From: Enterococcus quebecensis
Lineage (GTDB): Bacteria > Bacillota > Bacilli > Lactobacillales > Enterococcaceae
Length of the DNA stretch: 64,000 nucleotides
Assembly (NCBI RefSeq): GCF_001730365.1
Contig: NZ_MIKB01000014.1
Location: 124,001 to 188,000 of the forward strand
Direction of reading: 5' to 3'
The notes beneath the pieces were generated by a model. The model had not been told where the DNA came from and did no database searches. It saw only the letters and a program-made list of their open reading frames with translations. How positions within the stretch are numbered: position 1 is the first letter of the stretch; the number at the start of each line of letters is the position of its first letter. The translations under genes were made by a program, and so were the position numbers. This document shows, in pieces, positions 1-11,156 of the stretch.

Positions 1-32
1 ACCTAAATTCCCATTTAATTCAATCTGTTTTA

Positions 33-1463
33 TTATTTAGGCATAACCTCTGCTGGAATAGCAGATTGATATTTTTTGCCGCCAACCGTTGCTTGATGTT
101 CTGCTTTAGCCTGTGCAACAAGCTCTGGATTTTTCAGCAAATCATACGCTGTTGTTGCGATCGTTTTACCTGCGGCCAACAACCCTTTATGCGCCACAGA
201 AGATTTACCATTTGCTACCCATTGCCATGAATGTGGCGGTGTTCCTTGTGGCTCACAGCCTACTAACACTTGTGCGGTTGGACAAACCCAACTAACATCA
301 CCCACATCAGTTGATCCAGAAGTTGCTTCTGAAAAAACTAAGGGACTTATTTGATCTAAGATCGGCATTGTTCCAAGACGTTCAATCTCTTCTTCACTTG
401 CAGTTGGGTTGCTTTGTCTTGCTCTAGTTATTAAGCTAGCTTTTGTTGCTTCATTCAAGCTGTCATAATATCTTTGGCTATATTCTTGATCTTCTTTTGT
501 TAGGTTCAAATTGCCGAATTCTTTAAAGTTTTCATACATTGCAGTTGTGACAGCGCGGTTTGGCAAATAGTTGGCACAGGCAGAATCGAATACAATTTCC
601 AACTCTGTTTCAGTCATCAAAGCCGCTCCTTCTGCAATTTTATTGACACGTTTGTAGATTTCTTCTGCTTGTTCTAATTTTGGTGCACGTATAAAGTAAT
701 ATAAACTTGCCGTCGGTTGAACAACATTCGCTGACTCGCCACCTGCATCCATAAAGGCATAATGAACACGCCCTTCATCAATGATATGTTCACGTAAAAA
801 TTGTACTCCAATGTTCATTAATTCTGCCGCATCAAGGGCACTGCGCCCTTGTTCAGGAGCTGCCGCTGCATGAGCTGAAATACCTTTGAAATTATAATAA
901 ATTTGGTAAACGGCTAAACTACTTAATCCCCATGCAGAACTTGAATCCATTGGATGCCATGAAAGGGCTACATCTAAACAATCAAAAATACCATCTCTTG
1001 CCATGAATGCTTTACCATAGCCACTTTCTTCAGCTGGACAACCAAATAATTTGATCGTGCCTGTTAGGTTTTCCTGCGCCATTAAATCTTTGATTCCCAC
1101 AGCACCTGCTAAAGCACCCGTCCCTAGCAGATTATGTCCACAACCATGTCCGTTGCCACCTTCATTCTCTGCTTTTTGTTCACCTAAATCAGCGATCTGA
1201 CTTAAATTCCCTAATGCATCATATTCCGCTAAAATTCCAATAACTGGATTACCACTACCATAGGTGGCAACAAAAGAATGTTCCATATTAGCAACACCTT
1301 TTTCAATCGAGAATCCTTCTTTTTCTAAAATTTCTAGAAATGGTTTAACAGATTCTGTTGTGGCAAATCTTGTTTCTGGTGTTCCCCAAATACGATCTGC
1401 CGCAGCGATAAATTGGTCTTTTTTTGCATCAATTAACTCTGAAATTTGTTGTTTTGCATTCAT
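33..1463 (-). CDS. M20 family amidohydrolase, AbgB-like
   Basis: This 476-residue protein resembles AbgB-type peptidases of the M20D amidohydrolases, which cleave amide-linked substrates such as p-aminobenzoyl-glutamate. Metal-binding signatures are visible: GILAEYDALG near residue 76, GHGCGH at 105-110, PAEESGYGKA near 143 and a WHP motif near 169. The length matches AbgB (about 480). An AAGGAAG ribosome-binding site precedes the ATG. It is the last gene of a leftward run after sdaAA (66-base gap), so it may be co-transcribed with the MFS transporter and serine dehydratase. Family membership is secure; the real substrate is not deducible. Confidence 0.85.
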   Translation of the reverse strand: MNAKQQISELIDAKKDQFIAAADRIWGTPETRFATTESVKPFLEILEKEGFSIEKGVANMEHSFVATYGSGNPVIGILAEYDALGNLSQIADLGEQKAENEGGNGHGCGHNLLGTGALAGAVGIKDLMAQENLTGTIKLFGCPAEESGYGKAFMARDGIFDCLDVALSWHPMDSSSAWGLSSLAVYQIYYNFKGISAHAAAAPEQGRSALDAAELMNIGVQFLREHIIDEGRVHYAFMDAGGESANVVQPTASLYYFIRAPKLEQAEEIYKRVNKIAEGAALMTETELEIVFDSACANYLPNRAVTTAMYENFKEFGNLNLTKEDQEYSQRYYDSLNEATKASLITRARQSNPTASEEEIERLGTMPILDQISPLVFSEATSGSTDVGDVSWVCPTAQVLVGCEPQGTPPHSWQWVANGKSSVAHKGLLAAGKTIATTAYDLLKNPELVAQAKAEHQATVGGKKYQSAIPAEVMPK

Positions 1464-1529
1464 TTTTAGTTCTTCCTTTCTCTGTTGTGCCTAGTGTTTC
1501 CTTTTTGCAGTAACTTATACTCCTTACAA

Positions 1530-2414
1530 CTACCTATCGATTCCAAACAGTTCTTTGGCAATTCTTTTTCCGGTTTTTGTACCTGCTAATCCGCCAATTC
1601 CTGTTTCACGAATATCAGCGGGCATACTTCGTCCTACTCGGTACATAGTTTCTACTACTTCATCGGCAGGAATCTCACTTTCGATTCCTGCTAAAGCCAT
1701 TTCTGCCGCACTGATTGCATTTGATGTGCCACCTGCATTTCTTTTGATACAAGGAATTTCTACTAACCCCGCAACTGGATCACAAGCTAAACCAATCAAG
1801 TTATTTAAAGCAATAGCAAAAGCATGGCTAGCTTGTTCAGGTGTACCTCCTGCCATTTCCACTAAGGCCGCTGCCGCCATTCCTGAGGCAGAACCGATTT
1901 CAGCCTGACAACCGCCTTCTGCACCAGAAATCATGGCATTGTTCGCCGTTACAAAACCAAAAGCTGCTGCGGTAAATAAAAAGTTCAGCATTTCCTCACG
2001 AGTTGAGCCAAACTTTTCACTAAACGCAAGTAAGACACCTGGAACCACTCCTGCGGAACCTGCTGTTGGCGTGGCGCAAATCATCCCCATTGCCGCATTT
2101 ACTTCATTGGTTGCTACCGCATAACATAAAGCTTTAACAAAAGTAGTATCTGTCAAAACTGTCTTTCCATCTAGGTATGCTTGTAATTTCTTCGCATCAT
2201 ACCCAGTTAAACCAGAATGAGAGCGAACGCCTTGAACCCCTTTGGCCGCTGCTGCTTCCATCGTTTCTAAGTTTAGCATCATTTGGTTCATGATTTCTGT
2301 CCTACTACGTCCAGAAGTATCTATTTCTTGAGTGATCATAACCTCGGATATTTTACACTGGTTCTCATTTGCTCGTTGTACAAGTTCTTCAATTGATTCA
2401 AACAAAACATTCAC
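1530..2414 (-). CDS. sdaAA: L-serine dehydratase, iron-sulfur-dependent, alpha subunit
   Basis: The 294-residue catalytic subunit of the two-subunit Bacillus-type L-serine deaminase, which converts L-serine to pyruvate and ammonia with a 4Fe-4S cluster. Conserved cysteines expected to hold the cluster are visible in CATPTAGSAG (about residue 114) and in the CDPVAGLVEIPC segment (about residues 211-222), followed by a KRNAGG motif. It starts 10 bases after sdaAB and is surely co-transcribed with it. Cytoplasmic. Confidence 0.93.
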   Translation of the reverse strand: MNVLFESIEELVQRANENQCKISEVMITQEIDTSGRSRTEIMNQMMLNLETMEAAAAKGVQGVRSHSGLTGYDAKKLQAYLDGKTVLTDTTFVKALCYAVATNEVNAAMGMICATPTAGSAGVVPGVLLAFSEKFGSTREEMLNFLFTAAAFGFVTANNAMISGAEGGCQAEIGSASGMAAAALVEMAGGTPEQASHAFAIALNNLIGLACDPVAGLVEIPCIKRNAGGTSNAISAAEMALAGIESEIPADEVVETMYRVGRSMPADIRETGIGGLAGTKTGKRIAKELFGIDR

Positions 2415-2424
2415 GTCCTCTAAT

Positions 2425-3087
2425 TTAGCCGGTCGTTGGCAAGACTGCTGTTATTCCCGGTATTTCTCTGATTTTTGCTACTAATTTTTGACTAATGTCA
2501 CTGACTGTTTCAACAAAGAAAACCGTCTCCTTATTTAATTCTTGAACCTCCACAAACACTGGACTTTCCAATGCATCTTCAATAGCTGGAATCGTCACAT
2601 TCGACTGATCTGTGGTAAAAACCAATCCATTCCCTTGCTTTTGATTCAATAGCGTTGAATGATGATTGATCTCAGTCAACTGAATACTGCCGCCCCCAAT
2701 TGAAATAGCTGTTAAATTCAGTTTTTCTTGTTCATCGATCAATTCTAAATTGACTGTATTAGCATGTTCTGTTTCTTTTGCACTCACTAAAAATTCAATC
2801 ATAACTCCTTGTTTTTCTGCAATTTCAATAGCATCTGGAATTCGTTCATCATGTGTTTCAAAACCTAAAACTCCTGCAACAATCGCAACGGCCGTGCCAT
2901 GACCTTTATAGGTTTCTGCAAATGAGCCGAAAAACGTCACAATCAATTTTCGGGGTGTATGTTTATAGAGTTCTCTTGCCATATTACCGATTCTAACCGC
3001 TCCAGCTGTATGAGAGCTAGAAGGACCAACCATGATTGGTCCGATAATATCAAAGGCACTTTTATATTTAAATTTTTTGTCTGACAT
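2425..3087 (-). CDS. sdaAB: L-serine dehydratase, iron-sulfur-dependent, beta subunit
   Basis: Partner subunit of SdaAA, 220 residues from the chosen start. The N-terminus has the family motif FDIIGPIMVGPSSSHTAG and the last 70 residues look like an ACT regulatory domain. An in-frame start 13 codons upstream is possible, but the chosen ATG at 3087 shares its A with the TAA stop of the preceding MFS gene (a TAATG junction), a classic translational-coupling arrangement, and begins with MSDKKFK directly before the conserved domain. Confidence 0.92.
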   Translation of the reverse strand: MSDKKFKYKSAFDIIGPIMVGPSSSHTAGAVRIGNMARELYKHTPRKLIVTFFGSFAETYKGHGTAVAIVAGVLGFETHDERIPDAIEIAEKQGVMIEFLVSAKETEHANTVNLELIDEQEKLNLTAISIGGGSIQLTEINHHSTLLNQKQGNGLVFTTDQSNVTIPAIEDALESPVFVEVQELNKETVFFVETVSDISQKLVAKIREIPGITAVLPTTG

Positions 3088-4286
3088 TACGCTTCTTTTT
3101 TCACTCCCAATACACAAAGTCCGCACAGTAAACTAGCTACTGCCATAAAACCAAAGGCTAGAGTAAACGAACCGCCAGCAGCTTTAATTAATTGCCCTAA
3201 AATCAGTGGTGCTAAGAATCCACCTAATGTACCACCAGTATTTATGATTCCGATAGATGAACCGATAATCGATGGATCCATAATTTTATGAGGCCATGTG
3301 AAAATCGCTGTAAAGGCGCTAACAGAAACCATACTTACTGCAATTAAACAAATCATTGATAAAACTAGATTATTCGATGCCACAAACGCAGCCACTAAAA
3401 CTGCAGCTAAAACAGTGGCGCTAATGATAAACACTCGTTCTTTGCCTAAGAATAATTTCGATAATAACGCTCCTGCAAACATCGTTGCAGCTGTTTGGAA
3501 CACTGCATTGACTGCCAATAGATAACCAATTGTTTTAATATCAATCGCAAATTTTTGTGCTAAATAGCTTGGAAGCCAAGACATATTTCCATAAAGCAAG
3601 AAGTTCAATAACAGCATTGCTACAAACAAAACTAATACATTTCGATTTGTAATCACTTGACTAAATTTAATTGCCGGCTTACTTCCTCGTCCTGAATGAG
3701 AACTGACTGCTTGGTTTGGTACAAATAAAGCAACCAAAACCAGTGAAGCCGCAAATAATGTTCCTAATGCTAAATACCCGTAACGCCAATTGGCATTGAT
3801 CAAATTTGTTCCTAAAGTAAAAGCTAAAATACCGCCGATACCAGAAGTTGAAAGAATCAATGACTGGATAAACGTTCTGCGTTCTTGCGGAAAATTATCA
3901 GCAATTGATTTTGAACAACTTGGTGGATAGCCACCATGTCCGATTCCAGCAAAAAAGCGGATAACCATAAATAGCATCAAACTACTGACCGCCCCAAATG
4001 CGAATGAAAAGATTGAAATAATTGCTAGTGACAACATTAATACTTTTTTTGCTCCGATTTTATCTGCTAACCAACCACCAGGAATCTGCATCATTGAGTA
4101 TCCTAGGAAAAAGAATGACATGATCATTCCCGTTTGCCCTGCATCCAGATTAAACTCTTTTGCCATCGGTAAAACAGCTGTAGAAATCATGCTCTTGTCC
4201 ATGTAAATCATCGAGTATCCTGCCATTAAGGCAAAAATCAATCCAGCACTACTTTTGTTTGTTGTTTTTTCAACTTGTGTCTCCAT
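3087..4286 (-). CDS. MFS transporter
   Basis: A 399-residue membrane protein of the major facilitator superfamily with about twelve hydrophobic segments and the loop-2/3 signature GGWLADKIGAKK near residue 73. Its pattern resembles the anion:cation symporter / hexuronate transporter branch. It is the first gene of the operon with sdaAB, sdaAA and the M20 hydrolase, so its substrate may be an amide, a peptide or serine-related compound that these enzymes degrade; that is inference. A GGAGGG site lies just before the ATG and a cre-like palindrome is 25 bases upstream. Confidence 0.85.
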   Translation of the reverse strand: METQVEKTTNKSSAGLIFALMAGYSMIYMDKSMISTAVLPMAKEFNLDAGQTGMIMSFFFLGYSMMQIPGGWLADKIGAKKVLMLSLAIISIFSFAFGAVSSLMLFMVIRFFAGIGHGGYPPSCSKSIADNFPQERRTFIQSLILSTSGIGGILAFTLGTNLINANWRYGYLALGTLFAASLVLVALFVPNQAVSSHSGRGSKPAIKFSQVITNRNVLVLFVAMLLLNFLLYGNMSWLPSYLAQKFAIDIKTIGYLLAVNAVFQTAATMFAGALLSKLFLGKERVFIISATVLAAVLVAAFVASNNLVLSMICLIAVSMVSVSAFTAIFTWPHKIMDPSIIGSSIGIINTGGTLGGFLAPLILGQLIKAAGGSFTLAFGFMAVASLLCGLCVLGVKKEA

Positions 4287-4310
4287 TTTTTCCCTCCATC
4301 TTCAAAATAC

Positions 4311-4326
4311 AAGAAAACGTTTTCTT
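4311..4326. promoter_or_regulatory. cre-like operator (CcpA or LacI-family site)
   Basis: A perfect 16-base palindrome, AAGAAAACGTTTTCTT, sits immediately upstream of the MFS-sdaAB-sdaAA-M20 operon. It contains the central CG and flanking A/T arms of catabolite-responsive elements; the outer G/C positions differ from the ideal TGNAANCGNTNNCA. Repression of the operon in preferred sugars is the natural reading. A dedicated LacI-type repressor is an alternative. Confidence 0.6.
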
Positions 4327-4420
4327 TCCACTTAATTATATAAAACTATCTAGAATTAAAAATCACTATAATTGCTTGATATGGTATTAATATTTTGAAT
4401 CCAAAGGAAAATTAAACATA

Positions 4421-4451
4421 AAAGCAAAAAAGAACCAGTCTTTTTTGCTTT
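4421..4451 (-). terminator. Rho-independent terminator
   Basis: An inverted repeat with AAAGCAAAAAAGA and TCTTTTTTGCTTT arms around a short loop, 20 bases past the stop of the 87-residue gene. It would end that transcript leftward. Confidence 0.75.
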
Positions 4452-4471
4452 GTTTATTTTATTCAAATAAT

Positions 4472-4735
4472 TTATTTTCTTTTAACCTCACCAGAACGAC
4501 GTTCTTTGATCTCATGCTCTTCAGAGATATTTTTTTGTTGTTGGGCAGCATCATATATACGCGTAATTCTGTCTTGATTCATACTGCCAGTTCCAGTATT
4601 TACCATTGACCCCCAGCCTTTTTTAGTAGGATTTTTCCCTTTTGCACGCAGCTTATCATTTCTTTCTCTAATTTTCTTGTGTTTTTTTCTTCGTTGATCA
4701 TCCAAAAAATCGGATATTCTATCGACTATTTTCAA
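4472..4735 (-). CDS. Small highly basic hypothetical protein
   Basis: An 87-residue protein rich in Lys/Arg with no membrane segment. A GTG start five codons further upstream overlaps the ribosome-binding site; GGGAGGAG stands 5 bases before a TTG at 4735, so TTG is preferred (LKIVDRISDF). The middle reads KGWGSMVNTGTGSM, which recalls small Firmicute proteins of unknown function. I do not recognise the family. It lies downstream of the AraC-type regulator on the same strand, ending in its own terminator. Confidence 0.65.
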   Translation of the reverse strand: MKIVDRISDFLDDQRRKKHKKIRERNDKLRAKGKNPTKKGWGSMVNTGTGSMNQDRITRIYDAAQQQKNISEEHEIKERRSGEVKRK

Positions 4736-4837
4736 AGTATCTCCTCCCACTTACTAATCATCCCTTGATCCATCTAACCTATAATATAACTTCAGCTTAT
4801 TTAATGATTTGTAGTTTGACTCCCCCTCTAGCAACGC

Positions 4838-7192
4838 TCAATACAAAGGCTGAAACAAGTACAACTGACAAGCATTCAAGGTCAAGGTCGCTTCCAACTC
4901 ATACCCGAAAGAATCAATCTTTTCTTTCTTAAGCTCAAACTTCGGTACAATCTTTTGCTCCAAATATCTCTGCAGCTCATGATCTAATTCCGCTTGACCA
5001 CCGACTCTAATCCAATCATTGTAAATCCCCCCGTGATCTTTATCCAAGACATATTCCCTAATCAAATAATTCCCCACAGGAAGCTCGTTTAAATGAACCC
5101 TGACTTTTTTCGTCTGATACTGAACTTGAAAAGTGTCAACTGAATACAAAGGGTCAAGGTAACTGGAATTATAAAGCAACAGTTGATATTGCCCTTGATT
5201 TCGCGTCAAAATATACCCATCTCCACTGGCAAGCAATTCTCCCTTTAGATGGTTCAAAAAGCGTAGTGAAAAAAAGAGCGGACGTCGTAACTCTTCATAT
5301 AGAAAAACCGACAAACTGCTGTCTTCTCTTGTATGTGTTTGTCGTTCCTTTACTTTAATATTCAGCCAAAAAGCAATTCCTGTTACTTCTTTTGACAATT
5401 CAACAATCGATTCCAAAATCAACGCTGAACGGAAAAAAGTTCCTGAAAATGTATTTCCTTCCCCAACTAACGTATTCCAGTCCGTTAAAAATAATTCTGG
5501 TGTCCAATTTGAACATACTGAATCCTTTTTTGTTTGACTCATTGCGATCACTGATTTCACTCGACTTAAAATATCTTGCTGATACTTTTTAAATCGTAAT
5601 GCATGTTCATCTTTGATCAAAGGTGAAGCATAAGGATCTGCGTGAAAACTAATAAAATCTGGCAGACAATGTTGTTCTTCTTGCTCGTGAATAAACTCTT
5701 GGTATTGCCGATACTCTTTGTCATCTAGCGAACGCAGCGACATCAACCCTACCTTACAGTTAGGCAGCAGTTGTTTTAGCTTGCGATAAAAATAATGATA
5801 TCCCCAACGACTTCCCTCATTCCAAATGCCACTTACCTTAGGCAAAGACCATTGAAAATACCATTGATTAACTTCGTCTCTACCATAACGATTTAGAAAA
5901 TGACGAATGATTTTTAACTGCTTGTCGCACCAAAGTTGCACCTCTTCGTTTTCAATATAGTTCTCTGGCAAATAAAACAGAATCATCGGTTTCAGCTGGA
6001 TCTTCACTAAAAAATCGAACCATTGATTATTTAAAATATACTCTGATACCAACAAAACATCATTTTCAAAATTGGTCTCCTCACAAAAACCTTCAAATTG
6101 AACGAAATCAAAGGCTAGGTCTTTTTGTAAAATACATAATTCACGCTGAACGCCATTAGCCAAGCCTTCTCTTGCTGGTCCAATTTTTATAATTTTTTTA
6201 CTTCCTTTGTAATCAGACTGCTGTTCTTTGGGTAACCTTAATTGCAACTGTTGCTCAATTGTAGCATTCTCATCTTCGATATCTTTTTCTACTAAATACT
6301 TTGCTAACTCCTGTAATGCCGCCCCACCAGTTATCTCTTGGTAGTCAGGGCTTCCTGTTGTCTGTTTCATCTGATTATTTTCCAAAGAGTAGGTTTTACG
6401 GAAATTTGCAGGTGTCACTCCATATTGTTTCTTGAAGACTTGGTGAAAATTTTTAACAGTTGAAAAGCCATTATTCAGAGCCACTTTAATCACAGATTGG
6501 GATGTCAAAACTAAACTTTCCGCCGCATGCATTAAGCGGATTTGATTTAAATATTCGGTAAATGTAACACCTACCTGCTTTTTGAAGGAACGAGATAAAT
6601 GATAGTAAGATAGCCCACTTTTTTCCGCAAGCGATTCCAAAGAAATAGGCTGATCATAGTTCCTTTGAATTTCCTCTAACAGCGGACTCATTCGATCATC
6701 TGCTAAGTCCATCCTGATTTGAGGAACAGGTACGACATCTTTTTTAAAATCTTTGACTAAGTGTTTAAGTACTGTAAATAAATACTGGTAGATTTCTAGC
6801 TCTGTTTCCTCATTTTTCTTAAAATATGCCACCATTAAATGAACGAGCGCTTCACGTAATTGTTGAAATTTTTCTTCATCCTTGACCTTTGCATCTGTTG
6901 TTGAACAGTCAATATATGGTAGCCAGTTTTCTTTAAAATGTGTTGTTGGCGGTGTTTTAGAGATACGTAAAGACAACAATAAATTTTTATCTTCACTTTT
7001 CACCTGATACTGTTGGCGGGGATTGATGACTAATAGATCATCTGTATTCAGCGTATATTCTTGTTCCCCGACCGTGACATTCATACTTCCACTAAGCATA
7101 AGAAATAACGTAAAATAATCACTAATTTGCGGCGGTGCATAGCTAACTTTCATCAATGACAGGTGAAAAGGAAATTGTTTGGATTCTACCAT
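4838..7192 (-). CDS. AraC-family regulator fused to a GH39-like glycosidase domain
   Basis: A 784-residue protein in three parts. The N-terminus (about 1-140) looks like an AraC cupin-type sensor domain. Residues about 163-265 are a complete AraC double helix-turn-helix, with SLESLAEKSGLSYYHLSRSFKK and the VTPANFRKTY end. The remaining 500 residues resemble the glycoside hydrolase family 39 (beta-xylosidase-like) barrel plus beta domain found in many Firmicute AraC regulators, probably a sugar-sensing module. It is divergent from the GH1 and PTS IIC genes and most likely activates them in response to an imported beta-glycoside. Strong AGGAGGG site before the ATG. Confidence 0.85.
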   Translation of the reverse strand: MVESKQFPFHLSLMKVSYAPPQISDYFTLFLMLSGSMNVTVGEQEYTLNTDDLLVINPRQQYQVKSEDKNLLLSLRISKTPPTTHFKENWLPYIDCSTTDAKVKDEEKFQQLREALVHLMVAYFKKNEETELEIYQYLFTVLKHLVKDFKKDVVPVPQIRMDLADDRMSPLLEEIQRNYDQPISLESLAEKSGLSYYHLSRSFKKQVGVTFTEYLNQIRLMHAAESLVLTSQSVIKVALNNGFSTVKNFHQVFKKQYGVTPANFRKTYSLENNQMKQTTGSPDYQEITGGAALQELAKYLVEKDIEDENATIEQQLQLRLPKEQQSDYKGSKKIIKIGPAREGLANGVQRELCILQKDLAFDFVQFEGFCEETNFENDVLLVSEYILNNQWFDFLVKIQLKPMILFYLPENYIENEEVQLWCDKQLKIIRHFLNRYGRDEVNQWYFQWSLPKVSGIWNEGSRWGYHYFYRKLKQLLPNCKVGLMSLRSLDDKEYRQYQEFIHEQEEQHCLPDFISFHADPYASPLIKDEHALRFKKYQQDILSRVKSVIAMSQTKKDSVCSNWTPELFLTDWNTLVGEGNTFSGTFFRSALILESIVELSKEVTGIAFWLNIKVKERQTHTREDSSLSVFLYEELRRPLFFSLRFLNHLKGELLASGDGYILTRNQGQYQLLLYNSSYLDPLYSVDTFQVQYQTKKVRVHLNELPVGNYLIREYVLDKDHGGIYNDWIRVGGQAELDHELQRYLEQKIVPKFELKKEKIDSFGYELEATLTLNACQLYLFQPLY

Positions 7193-7287
7193 ATATTTGA
7201 CCCTCCTGACTTTTTTCTAGCATGTTTAACAAAATATAGCATCAAATCCTTGTTGAAACAAGCTCGCTTTTTATCACGAAAAAACTC

Positions 7288-7320
7288 TCTCAAATATTGG
7301 ATAAAAAAGGTATACTAAAG
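7288..7320 (+). promoter_or_regulatory. Candidate activator-dependent promoter for GH1-IIC
   Basis: A near-consensus -10 (TATACT, 7311-7316) stands 80 bases before the GH1 gene, but the -35 position (TCTCAA) is poor. That combination fits activation by the divergent AraC-type protein; no operator was identified with confidence. Confidence 0.35.
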
Positions 7321-7341
7321 GAGATAACTTTTCTTTAGTAA

Positions 7342-8787
<1,446 letters not shown>

Positions 8788-8801
8788 GAAAAGGAGAAAA
8801 A

Positions 8802-10148
8802 ATGAATAAGTTATTTACATTTTTAGAAACAAAACTGATGCCGCCTTTGAATAAAGTTGCTAACTTGCGTTTTATTCGTGCTATCATGCAAGCTGGGATT
8901 ATCACGGTTCCCTTCACAATTGTCGGTTCTATTTTTCTGATTATCAATAATCTCCCTCAGATCATTCCGCCACTGGCACCATTTTTTGAGAACACGATTT
9001 TGAAATTTGCACCGATTTATAGTGTAGCTACTACTATGTCAATTGGTTCGATTGCGATTTTTTATTGTTTAGCTACAGCTTATTATTTAACCGATATTTA
9101 TCGGAAAGAAGAAAATGATGGATTAAGCAGTTTTGTAGGAGCTATTTTGGGATTGTTTGCCTTTTTAATGACGATTGTGCAAACTGATATAACCGATGGT
9201 GGAGCCAAACTGATTCAATCTGAAAGTGAGACGTCAATTATTTACAACGGCATTGCCTTGGGCGGTTGGATCACTCGATTTAGTGGTGTTGGTATTTTTA
9301 TTGGAATTATCACTGCTGTAATTGCTACTCAGATTTATCGTTTTTGTGTGAAAAAAAATATTACGATTCGGATGCCAGAAGGAGTTCCTGATGGTGTAAG
9401 TAAAGCTTTTGCTTCATTGATTCCTGCTATTTTTATTACTTTTGTAATGCTATTTATCAATACCATTTTAGCTATTTTCCATACTGATTTACATGGATTA
9501 TTATCAAAACCTTTTGAATTTGTAAAAGAGTTGACCGGTTCTTGGTTGGGAATCATTGTGATTATGTTGCTGATTCATTTACTTTGGGCCGTTGGGGTTC
9601 ATGGAACAGCGGTGATAAAAAACAGTTTTATCAACCCAATTTTATTAGTAGCCTTGACTGAAAACGTGAATGGTGGAACGAATATTTTCGCCGGTGATTT
9701 TATTAATATGTATATCTTTATCGGTGGTGCTGGCAGTACGCTTGGTTTGGTTTTATTGATGATTTTTGTTGCAAAATCAGATCAGCTTAAGGTACTTGGT
9801 AAAGCAGCCGTGCTGCCTGGTTTATTCAATATCAATGAACCGGTAATTTTTGGAGCTCCGATTGTTTATAATCCGTATTTGATCATTCCTTTTATTGTGA
9901 CACCTTTGATTAATGTGACAATTGCTTATTTTGCTTCTTCTGTTGGTTTCGTGAATAAGGTGACTACTGGGATTCCTTGGATTTCTCCAGTGGGCATCGG
10001 AGCGTTTCTTGGAACTGGGGGAGATTTTCGTGCAGTGTTGATTGCATTTATTAATTTGGCTGTTTCGGTTGTTTGTTATTATCCGTTCTTTAAGATGTAT
10101 GATGGAAAATTGTATGGAGAACAGATGTCTGCAATAGAGAGTAATTAA
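8802..10148 (+). CDS. PTS system IIC component, cellobiose/beta-glucoside (CelB) type
   Basis: A 448-residue membrane permease of the lactose/cellobiose PTS family, with about ten hydrophobic segments and the conserved loop LFNINEPVIFGAPIVYNP near residue 343. AAAAGGAGA lies before the ATG. No IIA or IIB gene is next to it, so it must borrow these from another cellobiose-type PTS, a common arrangement. Partner of the upstream GH1 enzyme. Confidence 0.9.
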   Translation: MNKLFTFLETKLMPPLNKVANLRFIRAIMQAGIITVPFTIVGSIFLIINNLPQIIPPLAPFFENTILKFAPIYSVATTMSIGSIAIFYCLATAYYLTDIYRKEENDGLSSFVGAILGLFAFLMTIVQTDITDGGAKLIQSESETSIIYNGIALGGWITRFSGVGIFIGIITAVIATQIYRFCVKKNITIRMPEGVPDGVSKAFASLIPAIFITFVMLFINTILAIFHTDLHGLLSKPFEFVKELTGSWLGIIVIMLLIHLLWAVGVHGTAVIKNSFINPILLVALTENVNGGTNIFAGDFINMYIFIGGAGSTLGLVLLMIFVAKSDQLKVLGKAAVLPGLFNINEPVIFGAPIVYNPYLIIPFIVTPLINVTIAYFASSVGFVNKVTTGIPWISPVGIGAFLGTGGDFRAVLIAFINLAVSVVCYYPFFKMYDGKLYGEQMSAIESN

Positions 10149-10163
10149 TACTAAAATTTCAAA

Positions 10164-10190
10164 GAGACCAGAACAATTTGTTCTGGTCTC
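10164..10190. terminator. Bidirectional terminator between convergent genes
   Basis: A perfect 12-bp inverted repeat (GAGACCAGAACA and its complement) with a 3-base ATT loop. It separates the PTS IIC gene from the convergent rnfD gene; A/T-rich tracts flank both sides. Confidence 0.85.
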
Positions 10191-10199
10191 CATTTTATA

Positions 10200-11156
10200 T
10201 TATTCCCCATAAATCCTTGATACTGTATATTTATTGATTAACGGTGTCAGTAAGTTCATGACCAAAATCGCCACACCGATCCCGCCTGGTAAATCTAAGC
10301 TAATTCTCAAGACTACCGCTAACACTCCACACCCAATTGCAAAGATGTACTTTCCTTTATCTGTCAATGGTGACGTTGTATAATCCGTCACCATAAATAC
10401 CGCTGCAAAAATCAATGCGCCACTCAATAAATGTGCATTAGCAAAAGCAAAATTAAATGAACTATAAAGCAAAATCGCTACATAAAATGACCCTAATGTA
10501 AGAACTGGAATCAACGGATTGATAATTTTACGTGCAATTAAGTAAATTGCTGATAAAAGCAACGCAAATTTGCTTGTTTCTCCAATAGGTCCACCTAATC
10601 CGATTCCCATAAACAAATCAAATAAATCAGGCGTTGTCGAAGACACGTCTCTAGCAAAATTTCCTAAACCAGCCAATGGTGTCGCTGTTGCCACAACATC
10701 TGGTTGAGGCGTAACCCAGTTCGTAATCCATGGTGAGAAAAATAGTTTCAGCAATACACGCGCTGCCACAGCAGGATTTAGCCAATTTCTACCAATACCG
10801 CCAGTAAATTGTTTCACGACAATAATCGCAATAAAATCGCCTACAAGTAATGTCCATAAAGGAGCTGTCACAGGTAATGACAAGGCTAACAACCAACCTG
10901 TGATAACTGCGCTGTAATCATTTATCGTCACTTTTTTATGAAAGATTTTTTGAAAAGAAAATTCGAGTCCTACACAGGCAAAAATACTTACCAAAATCAT
11001 TATTAACGATTGCAAACCAAAAAAGTAGGTTGCTGCAATCGTTGGAAAGATCAGGGCAATCAACACTTGCTGCATGATCCACTGTGATGTCCACTTTTCT
11101 CTAATATGAGGCCCCATAAATGGTCCTGTACTTTTATATTCTGTATTTATCATCAT
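10200..11156 (-). CDS. rnfD: RnfD/NqrB-type electron transport membrane subunit
   Basis: A 318-residue integral membrane protein of the RnfD/NqrB family with eight or nine hydrophobic segments. The ATATPLAG segment matches the conserved region where RnfD/NqrB carry covalent FMN on Thr, and NPAVAARVLL is typical. A longer start exists, but MMINTEYK begins at an ATG overlapping the TGA stop of rnfC (ATGA), so the shorter start is preferred. Only RnfC and RnfD are encoded here; RnfA, B, E and G are missing from the neighbourhood. Confidence 0.85.
   Translation of the reverse strand: MMINTEYKSTGPFMGPHIREKWTSQWIMQQVLIALIFPTIAATYFFGLQSLIMILVSIFACVGLEFSFQKIFHKKVTINDYSAVITGWLLALSLPVTAPLWTLLVGDFIAIIVVKQFTGGIGRNWLNPAVAARVLLKLFFSPWITNWVTPQPDVVATATPLAGLGNFARDVSSTTPDLFDLFMGIGLGGPIGETSKFALLLSAIYLIARKIINPLIPVLTLGSFYVAILLYSSFNFAFANAHLLSGALIFAAVFMVTDYTTSPLTDKGKYIFAIGCGVLAVVLRISLDLPGGIGVAILVMNLLTPLINKYTVSRIYGE

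Noticed and set aside
9822-10193. 123-codon minus-strand ORF opposite the PTS IIC gene
   Set aside because: Shadow of the IIC gene; its start overlaps the terminator and it has no ribosome-binding site.
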